Source: Erinaceus europaeus (lineage: Eukaryota; Chordata; Mammalia; Eulipotyphla; Erinaceidae). From it: a DNA stretch of 64,000 nt. This document shows positions 1 through 10,746 of the stretch, one piece after another (within the stretch, counting starts at the first letter, position 1; every line of letters starts with the position of its first letter). The translations under genes and the position numbers were made by a program. The notes under the pieces are model-generated. The model searched no databases. It worked only from the letters and a program-made list of their open reading frames with translations, and was not told the origin of the DNA. Location: NCBI RefSeq assembly GCF_950295315.1, contig NC_080164.1, forward strand, positions 15,120,427-15,184,426. The letters are read 5' to 3'.

Positions 1-60
1 TGGCTGTAGTCGTCATGATAAGACACATCCTGGGCCACATACAGGCCAATAAATTAATTT

Positions 61-94
<34 letters not shown>

Positions 95-102
95 TCTTCT
101 TC

Positions 103-412
103 CAGGGATAGCTCTGGGGCTTGTGCCTGCACTGTGAATCCACTGCTCCTGGAGGCCATTTCTCTCATTTTTCTTGCCCTTGTTATTGTTGTTGTTATAA
201 CGTTGTTGTTGGATAGGACAAAGAGAAATCAAGAGAGGGGAGAAAGACAGAAAGGGGGAGATAGAGATAGACACCTGCAGACCTGCTTCACCACTTGTGA
301 AGTGACTCCCCTGCAGGTGGGGAGCGGGGGGCTCGAACTGGGATCCTTACACCGGTTCTTGCTCTTTGCACCATGTACACTTAACCCGCTGCACTACCGC
401 CCAACCCACGAT
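103..412 (-). repeat. tRNA-derived SINE, family A2
   Basis: On the minus strand a tRNA-like head (A box with GGGTTAAG, B box with GGTTCGAG) is followed by a CT-rich body and a tail module ending in a CCTGGAGGCAAA-like motif. That extra 3' module separates A2 from family A. Many copies occur in the window; the family fits the erinaceid ERI type. Confidence 0.88.
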
Positions 413-473
413 TTAAATTTTTAAATAACATTGTCTGACCACAATGGGGAGAAAATTAGAAATTAAAAAAAAA

Positions 474-668
474 TAGGGCCAGGTGGTGGTGTGCCTAGTT
501 GAACCTACATGTTAAAATGTGCAAGGACCCAGGTTCAACCCCCCGTCCCCACCTGCAGCAGGGAAGGCTTCATGAGTGGTGAAGCAGGGCTGCAGGTACC
601 TCTGTCTCCTCTTTCTTCTCCTTTCTCGGTTTCTCTCTGTTTCTGTCAAATTAATCAGCTTAATTAAA
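474..668 (+). repeat. tRNA-derived SINE, family B
   Basis: The family B head GGGCCAGGTGGTGGYGCACCTGGTTGAG carries A and B boxes. It is followed by CCCCACCTGCAGGGGGAAGC, a CT-rich body, and a tail resembling CTATCCAATAAATAAA. This copy is moderately diverged. Confidence 0.85.
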
Positions 669-883
669 GGGAGAGGGATTGAATAGAGGGGCTCTGGGGC
701 CTTCGTGCCCTGGTGGGAAAGGACCTAGACTGGGGAGAGAACATCTTGCAGACACCTATTACAGAGAGATGAGAGGCTAACCTGCGCGTCAGCAACTAGC
801 AACTGGGTTGAAAACCATTAACCTAGGAGGGATTTTGTCTTGGGATAAAGGAACATACCTTTAAATAAAGCACTTAGAAAAGC

Positions 884-1093
884 ATGGGGCCAGCCAGTGG
901 TGCACCTGGTTAAGTGTGCATATACCATGCACGGGGACCTGGGTTCATGTCCTGGTCCCCATCTGCCAGGGGAAGCTTCCCAAGGAGTGAAGCAGTGCTG
1001 CAGGTATCTTTCTGCCTTTCTGAGTCTCTCTCTATCCTTCTTCCCTCTCAGTTTCTCTCTGTCATATCAAATCAAATAAAGTGAAAAAAAAAA
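884..1093 (+). repeat. tRNA-derived SINE, family B
   Basis: The GGGGCCAGCCAGTGGTGCACC head, B box and CT body are present, ending in a poly(A) tract. Confidence 0.85.
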
Positions 1094-1111
1094 ACAAACT
1101 TTAAGGACGTA

Positions 1112-1250
1112 ACTGAGGAAATAGCTCTAGCTGGTAGCGCGCAGGGCTTGTATGCCTGAGTCTCCCCGTTCAGTCTGTGGCACCACATGGACTGGAGTGC
1201 TGCTCTGGGGTCTTTTTTCTCTCAGTGTCATTGAAATAGATAAAAAATAA
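1112..1250 (+). repeat. Diverged tRNA-like SINE, family E
   Basis: An old, degenerate element with a tRNA-like head (AGCTGGTAGCGCGC, then CCGTTCAGTC) followed by a SINE-like CT segment and an A-rich end. Family E is my label for diverged tRNA-headed copies that do not fit families A-D. Confidence 0.5.
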
Positions 1251-1380
1251 AATATTTTGAATTGCAGAATAGTGAAAATAAAGCATTCAAACTTTACAAA
1301 GTAAAAAAAAAATAGTAATTTACCTTTCATTTACACATGCAACAAAACAATCTAGAGGGAAAGGTAAAGAAATAGGAGTC

Positions 1381-1546
1381 TGAGTGTGATCTAACTCGCC
1401 CCCCCTCTTAGTTACTTGTTAATGTCCCCTCCCCCCTGAGTGTGATCTAACTCGCCCCCTCTTAGTTATTTGTTAATTTCCCCTCCCCCCTGAGTGTGAT
1501 CTAACTCGCTCCCCTCTTAGTTATTTGTTAATGTCCCCTCCCCTCC
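1381..1546. repeat. Minisatellite, three units of about 55 bp
   Basis: Three near-identical direct repeats begin at 1381, 1437 and 1491, each starting TGAGTGTGATCTAACTCG and ending in a C-rich stretch. Differences between units are mostly C-tract length and single bases. It abuts a family A SINE. Confidence 0.93.
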
Positions 1547-1555
1547 ACTTTTTTT

Positions 1556-1834
1556 TAATAGTTTTATTTTATTTATTTATTCCCTTTTGTTGCCCTTGTT
1601 GTTTTATTGTTGTAGTTATTATTGTCATCGTTGTTGGATAGGACAGAGAGAAACGGAGAGAGGAGGGGAAGACAGAGAGGGGGAGAGAAAGATAGACACC
1701 TGCAGACCTGCTTCACCACCTGTGAAGCGACTCCCCTGCAGGTGGGGAGCCGGGGTTCGAACCGGGATCCTTATGCCGGTCCTTGTGCTTTGCGCCACCT
1801 GCGCTTAACCCGCTGCGCTACAGCCCTGACTCCC
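1556..1834 (-). repeat. tRNA-derived SINE, family A
   Basis: A full-length minus-strand copy with the head motif TTAAGCGCAGGTGGCGCAAAG, B box GGTTCGAAC, a CT-rich body and an AT-rich tail of ATAAATAAAT type. Confidence 0.9.
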
Positions 1835-2083
1835 CCCTCCACTTTTTTTTTTGTTTTACAATTCAAAGTTCCTCAATAGAAATAATTGCATTTTTATCTC
1901 AAATTTATCCCGCATTCATATCACTGATTCTAGAATTTTGGAGAGCCTGGATAATTTGCCAAATAGTTTTCATGGACTAGGTACATCTTTTTCTAAAGTT
2001 TATGTTCAGCTGTGTCTAACCTGATAAGGAGAAAAAAAGTCTATGAGACATGTAAATAGGGTGGCTCATTAAAAATGTTGACC

Positions 2084-2389
2084 TGGGCCAGGTGGTAGCA
2101 CAATGGGTTAAGCGCACATGGCGCAAAGCGCATGGACTGGCATAAGGATCCCTGTTCGACCCCTTCCCCTCCCCCCCCCCCCCCCCGGCTCCCCACCTGC
2201 CGGGGAGTCGCTTCACAGGTGGTGAAGCAGATCTGTAGGTGTCTCTTTCTCTCCCCCTCTCTGTCCCCCTCCTCTCTCCATTTCTCTCTGTTCTATCCAA
2301 CAACTAAGACAGACAACAATAATAACTACAACAATAAAACAACAAGGGCAACAAAAAGGGAATAAATAAATAAAATAGTAAAAAAAAAA
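2084..2389 (+). repeat. tRNA-derived SINE, family A, with poly(C) tract
   Basis: A family A copy with a run of about 16 C at 2171-2186, just after the B box, where other copies have a short C-rich motif. It ends in A-rich tail sequence. Confidence 0.88.
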
Positions 2390-2393
2390 AGTT

Positions 2394-2729
2394 GACCTGG
2401 GTCGGCGGTAGTGCAGTGGGTTAAGTGCACATGGCACAAAGCACATGGACTGGCGTAAAGATCCATGTTCGAGCGCCTGGCTCCCCACCTACAGGGGGGT
2501 TGCTTCACAAGCAGTGAAGCAGGTCTGCAGGTGTCTATCTTTCACTCCCACTCTCTGTATTCCCCTCCTCTTTTGATTTCTCTCTGGCCTATCCAGCAAC
2601 AACAATAATAATAACAAGACCGATAAACAAGGACAACAAAAGGGAAAAAGTAGCCTCCAGGAGCAGTGGATTCATAGTGCAGGCACCGAGCCCCAGTGAT
2701 AACCCTGGAGACAAAAAAAAAAAAAAAAA
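2394..2729 (+). repeat. tRNA-derived SINE, family A2
   Basis: A tandem neighbour of the previous copy. It has the head, CT body, the A2 tail module (CCTCCAGGAGCAGTGG) and a poly(A) run at about 2712-2729. Confidence 0.88.
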
Positions 2730-3932
2730 TTTTGACCTGTTGAATTACAGACTCAGGTGAGAACCCAGGTTGTCTTAACAGGCTCCAGAGGTAAAACTGA
2801 AGTTCAGGAGTTTGAGACCCTCATCTGTTACAAATGAGGGGGTGCAAACTTGTTTTCAGTTTCCTTGTTGCCTCTTCACTGAGGGGCATTGTGAGAAGAG
2901 TGAAGCTAAGCCTGCCACTATGTCCTTGATTTTGTATAAAACATTTTAACTTTTACATGTATACAAAACTACAGCAATTAATAGGTACGCTGGAAAATGT
3001 GTCCTCCGTTGGTCTTCTTTTTCCTGTTTTTTAACTTAGCCTGTGAAGGTGAGGGGCTGATAGAAAATTCTACTATTTATTATGATTTATGCCAGCTCTT
3101 AGCTTTTCAGCTGTGTTTGACAGAGACACCTCATGGACTGCTTGTAAGTAGAGTTTACCATTTCACTTCCCCAAATATTGTCAACACAGCTCAGCCAGAG
3201 AATACGTGGGAGCAGTCAGCGTGAACATGGCTAGAACAGTGGTTCTCTGTCGAGGTGGGTGGGTGGGGGGTGGACTTGAGGATCACTGAGGAGCCTTTTA
3301 AGCCAGAAGGAGGCCCAGCAGTTGTAAATAGTCTGGAAATGGTTCTGTTGCCGTTCAGTTCATCCCTTTGAAGACCTGGTCCAGGTCGCAAAGCTTCCCG
3401 AAGCTCCTCAGTAAGATTCCTCTGGAGCAGTTGTCAAACCAGATTTCAGAGCTCCGCCCACACTGCCGGACTGATTTGGAGTCTATAATCTAAGGTGACT
3501 CTTACTTTGGAAACTTTGGAAATCATGACCTAGTTCCACAAGATAGCAGTAATTCCAGCTAGGAAAGGCTGTTTCATGGTTACTTTGAGAATGTTTCAGT
3601 CTCTCACTCTCAGGGATTCATAAGACTTCTGTAAGGTATTTATGTTTCTGGTAGTTGCGCAATAAAGGCACTGTGTAACTTTGTTACCAGATATATTTTG
3701 TCTGAGTACTTCTTCCTATAGCACATTTATTAGCACTTAGAGAGAGAGGGGTTGTCTTGAGAGATAATTTATTATCTGAACAGCTGAGCATGGAAGAATT
3801 GATTAGATGGAAGAATTAACTTCTATCTTTGAAGTTAGAGCTGGCAAGCTAGCCCACCTGGGATACTGCCTTCTTTGCCGTGTGTTCAAGCCTGGCCCCT
3901 CCTCCTATCACTCTGTCTTGAAAAGTTGACCC

Positions 3933-4165
3933 AAGGAGGCCTGGTGGTTGGTGCACCTGGTTGAGCGCACATGTTACAATACATAAGGACTTAGGTTCTA
4001 GCCACTCCCTTCCCCATCCCCACCTGCAAAGGGAAGCTTGATGAGAGATTAAACGGTGTTTCAGGTGTGTCTGTCTCCCCCACCACACCCCCATTTTCCT
4101 GTCCCCTCTGTGTCTTCCCTTCCCACTCAATTTCTCTGCCTCTACCCAATAAATAAAATAGTAAA
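3933..4165 (+). repeat. tRNA-derived SINE, family B
   Basis: Family B head with GTGCACCTGGTTGAGCG, CCCCACCTGCAAAGGGAAGC body and CCAATAAATAAAAT tail. A diverged family E-like remnant may precede it (3845-3925). Confidence 0.8.
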
Positions 4166-4840
4166 ACAAAAAGAAAAGAAAAGAAACATTGTCCCAGAGC
4201 CATGAAGCCCTAGTGGCAAGAGAAAAAATATGGGGGGGGGGGGGCAGGATTTTAGTTGATGGATAGCCTTAATTAGGTTCAAGTTAAAGGTTTACTATGA
4301 TTTTTCCTTTTAAAAATTGTACATACTGTGGATTTAATGATGTGCTAAGTCTTATTCTAGATGTTATCACCCAGACTAAGTAATGTAGCTTTCAGGTGTA
4401 GGACGGAGACATGTAAAGCTCACTCCCTGAAATTGATAGGGCTTCCTCAATCTGAGACCTTTTTTTCTACTAATTTAGACATAGTCCTACAAATTAAGGC
4501 AGCATAACTAGCAAAGGACAATTGATGTTCATTTTTTTAATTTAATTTTATTTTATTATGTTTTATTTTTTTAACCAGAACACTGTTCAGCTCTGGCTTG
4601 TGGTTGACAATTGATGTTCTTATAATCCACATTGAGTATCTTAGTGGCAGGCCAAAATTTCTAGTTCTTTCACTCTATAGAGTTTATCAGTTAATGTATT
4701 TGTCTCTGTTACTTTGTTCCATAAGAGCAAGTCTAGATTCATAGATGTGATAGCTCTGGAGAGCATCACTAAGATTTGAAATCTATTCTTTAGAGAGTTT
4801 TTGAGGGATGAGGAGACAACATAATGGTTCTGCAAAAAAA

Positions 4841-4996
4841 TTTCATGCCTGAGGCTCTGAGGTCCCAGGTTCCAAGCCCAGTACCATCATAAAACAAAGC
4901 AGTGCACTTGGGCTGGCTCTCTCTCTCTTTCTCTCTCTCTCTCTCTGTGTGTGTGTCCTTTCACTCTGTATCTCTCTCATTAAAAATAAATTAATT
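4841..4996 (+). repeat. tRNA-derived SINE, family C (partial)
   Basis: It carries the family C signature ATGCCTGAGGCTCTGAGGTCCCAGG followed by a long CT repeat. The head is lost. Confidence 0.65.
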
Positions 4997-4997
4997 T

Positions 4998-5232
4998 GGA
5001 AGTTACGTGGTAGCACAACGGTTAGCACAGGTGGCGCAAAGCACAAGGACCGGCTCAAGGATCTCGGATCGAGCCCCCGGCTCCCCACCTGCAGGGAAGT
5101 CACTTCACAAGCAGTGAAGCAGGTCTGCAGGTGTCTGTCTTTCTCTCCCCCTCTTTGTCTTCCCCATCTCTCTCCATTTCTGTCTGTCCTATCCAACAAC
5201 AAGGGCAACAAAAGGAAATAAATATTTTTTTA
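4998..5232 (+). repeat. tRNA-derived SINE, family A
   Basis: A + strand copy with the AGGTGGCGCAAAGCACAAGG motif, B box and CT body. The tail is somewhat shortened. Confidence 0.87.
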
Positions 5233-5454
5233 AGAATAAATTAATTTTAAAAAAGAGGGAGTCATTGATCACCAGAAAACATTAGTCTATTTAGACTGAA
5301 ATTTAGTTTGAGGATCAGTCAGCAGATACTGAAGGATTCTCTGTATAAAGTAGCATGCATGCTGACGTCGAGAGTAAAACCAGATTGAGACACAATTAGC
5401 CTTCCATTTGTTCAAACTGGGAAAGAAAAGTAAGTGTATAAAATGTTGTTTGCA

Positions 5455-5664
5455 GGGCCAGGCAGTGGCGCACCTCGTTAAGCACACACATTACAGCACA
5501 CAAGGATCCGGGTTCAAGCCCCTGGTCCCCACCTGCAGGGGGAAGGCTTCCCGAGTGGTGCAGCAGGCCTGCAGGTGTCTCTCTGTCTCTCTGCCGCACT
5601 ATTTCCCCTCCCCCCCCCCACGATTTCTCTCTGTCTCTATTCAAAATAAATAAATTAAGATTTA
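5455..5664 (+). repeat. tRNA-derived SINE, family B
   Basis: Full-length family B with GGGCCAGGCAGTGGCGCACC head and AAATAAATAAATT-like tail. Confidence 0.87.
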
Positions 5665-5924
5665 AGAAAATTAAAATGCAGTTTGCCTCCTATGATGGAG
5701 AACTCTGCTGGCCAGGGTGGCAGCTGGCCACAGCTTGCATTGTAGCTGGTGTGACTGGAGGGCTGAGCAGTAGTCGGATCTAATCTGAAGTTTGCCCGCA
5801 GGTGACAGGCTGCAGACCACAGCTTCTAGTGGAATACGACCTAAAGAAGAAGAAATGCCAAAACGAACAAGATTAATCAGCACAGTAACACAAACCATAC
5901 TGGGCTGCTTCTTTGTAAAATCGT

Positions 5925-6104
5925 TTAATTTATGTGTTATTGGAGAGAGATGCGGAAATTGAGAGGGAAGGGTGTGGCATAGGGAGAGAGACGAGAGAGA
6001 CCCGCAGCCCTGCTTCACCACTAGTGAAACTTTCCCCCTGCAGGTGGGGACAAAGGGTTTGAACCTGGGTCCTTGTGCACTGTAATGTGTGCACTGGCCC
6101 CCCA
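5925..6104 (-). repeat. tRNA-derived SINE, family B
   Basis: A minus-strand family B copy; body and B box are visible and the head ends at about 6104. Confidence 0.82.
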
Positions 6105-6269
6105 AATTGGTCTCTTTTTTTTTTTTTTTCTTTATTGGCTGATTAATGCCAAATCGGTCTCTATCGCTTCACCGTCATCACCAGTTAGTGTTTGTTGGTT
6201 ATTTTACTCCCAAGGCCTCGTGTCCAGGTGACTACCACTCCCGGTAGACTCCTTTCCCCTTTCAGTTTC

Positions 6270-6430
6270 AGATTAAGACACCACAGCACCGCTCCACTGT
6301 TCACAGAGCTCCCCGTGGATCCACGCATGGTGCCCCCATGTGGGTTTAGGGGAGGGGAGGGTGCTCAAGTCCAGCTCCTTGTACATGGCAAGGTGAACAC
6401 TCTACTAGAAAAGTGACCTCTCAACCCCAG
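6270..6430 (-). repeat. Diverged tRNA-like SINE, family E
   Basis: A weak minus-strand match to the tRNA-headed pattern, with ACCACAGCACCGC and later CTTGTACATGGCAAGG. Old and degenerate. Confidence 0.4.
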
Positions 6431-6475
6431 TGGGGTTTTGTTATTGTTCTAAAATATATCATTAAAAAGCCATGT

Positions 6476-6568
6476 AGGGGGGTAAATAGCATAATGGTTA
6501 TGTAAAGAGACTCTCACACTTGAGGATCCATAGTCCCAGGTTCAGTCCCCTGCACCACCATAAGCCAG
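6476..6568 (+). repeat. tRNA-derived SINE, family C
   Basis: The family C head AATAGCATAATGGTTATG (A box) and CCCAGGTTCAGTCCC (B box) are clear. It is followed immediately by a second C copy. Confidence 0.75.
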
Positions 6569-6910
6569 GCCAGGGAGATAGCATAATGGTTATGCAAAAG
6601 ACTTCCTTTTATTTTCTTTTATTTTTTTCTTCTCTTTATTTAGTTATTGGATAGAGTCAGAGAGAAATTGAGAGGGGTGGGGGAGATAGAGAGGGAGAGA
6701 GACAGGGAGACACCTACAGTCCTGCTTCATCACTTGTGAAGCTTTACCCCTGCAGGTGGGGACCAGGGTCTCGAACCCAGGTCCTTGTGCATTGTACTGT
6801 GAACGCTTAACTGGGGGGGGGGGTACCACCATCTGGCCCCCAAAAGACTTTCATATATGAAGCTCTGATGTCCTAGGTTCAATCCCTGGTATCTATCTAT
6901 CATTAGAATA
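6569..6910 (+). repeat. Family C SINE split by a nested SINE
   Basis: The head lies at 6569-6604 and the remainder at 6841-6910. The intervening 6605-6840 is a minus-strand family B SINE flanked by a 10-bp target-site duplication. Confidence 0.82.
6605..6840 (-). mobile_element. Family B SINE nested in a family C SINE
   Basis: A minus-strand family B copy with a perfect 10-bp duplication CAAAAGACTT at 6595-6604 and 6841-6850. Its head has a G run (about 6812-6822). Confidence 0.88.
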
Positions 6911-6928
6911 AAATAAACATTTTTTACA

Positions 6929-7073
6929 GCGGTCTGGGAGATAGAGCAATAGATAAAGCACTAGACTCTTGAGCATAAGGTCCTGAGTTCAGTTCCTGGC
7001 AGTACATGTATCAGAGTGATGTCTGGTTCTTTCTCTCTCCTCCTATCTTTCTCACTAATAAATAAAATCTAAA
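6929..7073 (+). repeat. tRNA-derived SINE, family D
   Basis: Family D signature: a head like GCAATAGATAAAGCACTAGA, then GGTCCTGAGTTCAG, AGAGTGATGTCTGGTTC, a CT body and an AATAAATAAAAT tail. Confidence 0.82.
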
Positions 7074-7129
7074 AAAAATAAAAATAAAAAGATATAAGCA
7101 GTTGGGGATTGTTCTTAAAAAAAAAAAAA

Positions 7130-7322
7130 GAGCCAAGCAGTGGCACACCTGATTGAGTGCACATTGCATTGTGCAAGGACCCAGGTTCAAGCCCCCTGCA
7201 GAGGGGAAGCTTCACAACTGTGAAGCCGGCCTGTGGGGATCTCTCTTTCTCCCCCCCCCCCCCCCCCCCGTCTTCCCCTTCCCTCTCAATTTCTCTCTGT
7301 CTCTATCCAATATAAGTAAATA
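7130..7322 (+). repeat. tRNA-derived SINE, family B, with poly(C)
   Basis: A family B copy in which part of the body has become a C run of about 18 at 7251-7269. It ends in a TAAATAAAT tail. Confidence 0.82.
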
Positions 7323-7698
7323 AATATTTTTAAATGTTTTTTTAATGAATTAAAATATATATTTGAGAGAAGATTTGGGAGGGAAAGAAGAAGAAGAGTG
7401 CTGCTCCCACAGGAAGTGGTGTGCCGCCCCCGCACCCCCCCCCCCCAAGCAGCCTCGCCTGGAAGTTATATGCCCCGGCCCCAAGCCACCTCCCCAGCCA
7501 CTGTTTAGACCTCGCTATAGCAAGCATTCCTTAAAGAAAACATGCCCGTTTTCATTAAAGACTGAATTTCCCCAGGGACTATATTAAAGTAAATATGCTG
7601 ATGATTTGGCTAAGATTGACAGGGGGGGTAAGGAATGGAGCTGGACATAAAACTTAATCCTTTCAATTAAGTTTATATCTTGGTCTTGGTATTTCCAC

Positions 7699-8187
7699 AG
7701 GTTTTTAGTTTGTTTGTTTGTTTGTTTTTTATAAAAAGAAAACACTGACAAAATAGGATAAGAGGGGTGCAACTCCACACAGTTCCCCCCACCAGAACTC
7801 CGTATCCCATCCCCTCCCCTGATAGCTTTCCTATTCTGTAACCCTCTGGGAGTACGGACCCAGGGTCATTGTGGGATGCAGAAGGTAGAAGGTCTGGCTT
7901 CTGTAATTGCTTCCCCGCTGAACATGGGGAAGGACAGGTCGATCCACACTCCCAGTCTGCCTCTCTCTTTCCCTAGTTGGGCAGGGTTCTGGGGAATCAG
8001 AGTTCCAGGACACATTGGTAGGGTTGTCTGTTCAGGGAAGTTTGATTGGCATCATGCTAGCATCTGGAACCTGTTGGCTGAAAAGAGAGTTAACATATAA
8101 AGCCAAACAAGTTGTTGACTAATCATGAACCTAAAGACTGAAATAGTTCAAGTGAAGAGTCGGGGGAGTCTCCGTTTTGTTCCACAG
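7699..8187 (-). mobile_element. L1 3'-end fragment (3'-UTR type), antisense
   Basis: A T-rich/GTTT tract (the poly(A) end on the minus strand) is followed by a 450-bp unit also present at 31768 and 39138. It contains TCCCCTGATAGCTTTCCTAT. No ORF2 is attached. I recognise it as an L1 3'-UTR; the repeat status is certain, the class less so. Confidence 0.65.
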
Positions 8188-9292
8188 GTTTATATGTGAT
8201 GTAGATTGGCAGCAGGTTATGTGCCCTTTTTAGTCTTCTTCTATACTAAGATGATAGAGAATATCTTCTGTTTATTAAAAATAAAATACAGTTTTATGAT
8301 TGTCAAATATCATTTAAGTCATAATCGAAGCCCTTTCTAATAATGTCTTTGAAAAATAGTACTAAGATGTCTTGTAGGCTGAGTTACAATCATTTGTGGT
8401 AGTAATTCTTGTGTTTCAGCAAAGTTTTTAGCCTTGGCATAACTGGATCTATATTAAACCTTTCTTAAAATAGAATTTGACTTTATTACTAAACAGTGAC
8501 ATTTTTCCTAGTTAATAGCCTGCTATAGCCTTCATGTATTTAGTAAATATTTGCCAGTATGCTTAGAATTTTGTCCACTGTTAGTAAGAGTTAAGACAAA
8601 AGTTAATTATGTTGTTTATAATAATGATTTGACTGCCAGACTCTAGTTTCTTGTTCTTTACTTGGTGGTAGAGTTGTAATCACTGACTTTATTTTAATTT
8701 TCTCACTGAACTACATTCAAACATCAAAAATAATCTATAGGATGATAGTACTTTGTCAAACAGAATGTTAGTGATTCATATTCTGGAGTGAAAAATTAAA
8801 TTTGAGTTTTAGTTGAGGAACCCTGCAAACTAATGAGGACTTAGCGGGTAATTTTACAGTATGTGAACTATATCTCAAAGCTGCTATTAGCTTTGCCAGC
8901 CAGCAAAACTAACTGCATTAGAGATAATACTGAAAGTGAGAGGGATTTTCAATAAATAATTTGTAGAGCTGCTCTATTAAAGGAAAGATTAAGGTTGATT
9001 TTTCTTCCCCTTATTTGGGGTTTCTTCATGCCCACACCTTCTGTAAAGAGGCACCCACTAAGTAGGACTTAACTAAAATCTGTCATCGGGTGTAATATTT
9101 CAAAGGAATAATCCCCCTCCCCTCCGATACCTACTTTGTCTGAAGGGTTCTTTATTTTTAATCTGAGCAAGTGGCAGATGGGCAGGCATTGAAGATGAGG
9201 TTCTAGGTAGAATTAAGGCTTGGTAACAACTCTCCTTTGCCCCAAGTGTAAGTGTCAGAATTTTAACTAGGTTTCTCTTTTGTTTGAAACAG

Positions 9293-9440
9293 TGATGACT
9301 CGTGGCACTGCCTCCAGCCCATCCTATAGATTCATATTGAATGATGGGACAATGCTTAGCGCCCACACCAAGTGTAAGCTTTGCTACCCTCAAAGTCCAG
9401 ACATGCAGCCTTTCATCATGGGGATTCATATCATCGACAG
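9293..9440 (+). CDS. NCOA1: NCOA1 coding exon 1 of window (end of PAS-B)
   Basis: 148 nt between AG at 9291-9292 and GT at 9441. It starts inside a Val codon (phase 1) and ends two bases into an Arg codon. It encodes MTRGTASSPSYRFILNDGTM and continues through a segment ending GIHIID, residues about 317-366 in human-like numbering. This is the C-terminal part of the second PAS domain, a protein-interaction module (in SRC-1 it is known to bind STAT6). The upstream exon is outside the window. The first residues (TRGTA) differ from human (TRTGT, from memory), a conservative region otherwise. Borders are fixed by phase agreement with the next exon. Confidence 0.96.
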
Positions 9441-10746
9441 GTATTTCTTATTTGGAGAGCTTCCTTTGAAATAAGTCAGTTCACGTACAGTTCACGTTCC
9501 TCTTCTTAGAGAAAGCAAGAAAAAATAAGGCATTTCTGTACTTTTGCCAGATAGAAAGCAGGACTCCTCCATCAGACTCTAAGCTAGTCTGATGAGTTTG
9601 CGGCCAGTCTGTCGATACCAAGTCTTCTGTCTTTGCCGCCTAACCAGCCATTGCTTTGTTGTTCAGTAAGGAGTCAGGAAAGGTAAGGCTGCAAATGTAT
9701 GTTTCAGGGGTAAAAACTAAGAAATGTGGCTAAAAAAAAAAAAAAGTTCTGGTCTTACAAGACTTAAGGATTTGCTAAATATGTATAATTTTTAAAAGTG
9801 CTTTATTCTCACTAGGGCAGACTTAATGGCTCCCAAGTTTAAGCTTCCAGTTTCTCAAATTATAGAGATCGTTAAACTCTCAGCTAGAGATTTTTGAATG
9901 TCACTGCCTCTGATTTGCCCTCTCTCTGTTCTATAATAGTATATATGGTAAATTCCTGACACCGTTCTCTTATCTAATGAATTATTCAAAACCCTACAAC
10001 TATTAAGGTTTAGCATTAAACAAAACAAAGACATTTTCCCTCACTTCATCTTTCCCTCATCTGATATATTTGCTTATTGGAACATGGTAATACCAGTCAC
10101 AAATCTGTTGTTGTAATTATGGATTTGAGTAAAGAACTCGATAAAAATCTAAATTCTGATTTTTTTTTTCTAATTTTAGTTTAATTTATGCTTGTGAGTG
10201 GAATTAGCACAGTTCTTTTTTTTTTTTTCCATATTGTGATTTCCCTTTCAAAAACATCTGCTATGTCTGCATATCACCCTTTTTAATTTTTACATCAGTG
10301 ACACAGTATTTTCCTTACCCAGTCTTCCTCTTTGGAGTTGAAATACTTAAAAGCTGTAACAAAGGAGTCATGAATAAATGATCTGTAAACAGAGGTGTGG
10401 GAAGTTTCTCTGTAAGCTGAAGGTATTATTGCCCTGCAGTTATTTGTATTAAAATCTGAAATGTCTGAAAGGCATAGATAGGATTTGTTCCCCCCATCAA
10501 GACTAAGAAGATCTTTCTCATATAACAGAAACCATTTTAAAATTTAAGGAATTTTTGTTGGCATTATTTCCCATTAAGTGGTGCTAATATTTCATAGTAC
10601 TATTACTGGTTTACTATTTTCCCTTAATTTAAAGTGATGCAGATGCGTTCTTTGATAGATTGCAATACTAATAAGATTAACATTCTTCTTTCATAATATG
10701 TAGTGCGAAAATGTCTAAATCGTACTTTCTTCCCCCCCCTTCCTAG
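9441..10746 (+). other. NCOA1: Intron 1 of window
   Basis: 1306 bp of unique AT-rich sequence. No recognisable SINE or L1; only short A and T runs near 9.73, 10.16 and 10.22 kb. It lies in the window's longest stretch without young repeats. Confidence 0.9.

Larger units (their letters stand above)
1..9292 (+). other. NCOA1: Intron upstream of window exon 1 (partial)
   Basis: This is intronic sequence open at the left edge. It holds about seventeen SINEs, a three-unit minisatellite, an antisense L1 3'-end fragment near 7.7-8.2 kb, and unique AT-rich sequence at 2.73-3.93, 4.17-4.84 and 8.19-9.29 kb. I see no coding exon in it. Confidence 0.85.

Noticed and set aside
2100..2170. Possible tRNA genes (A and B boxes)
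   Set aside because: The boxes belong to SINE heads; no copy shows a full cloverleaf with acceptor stem and anticodon loop, and bodies of SINE type follow.
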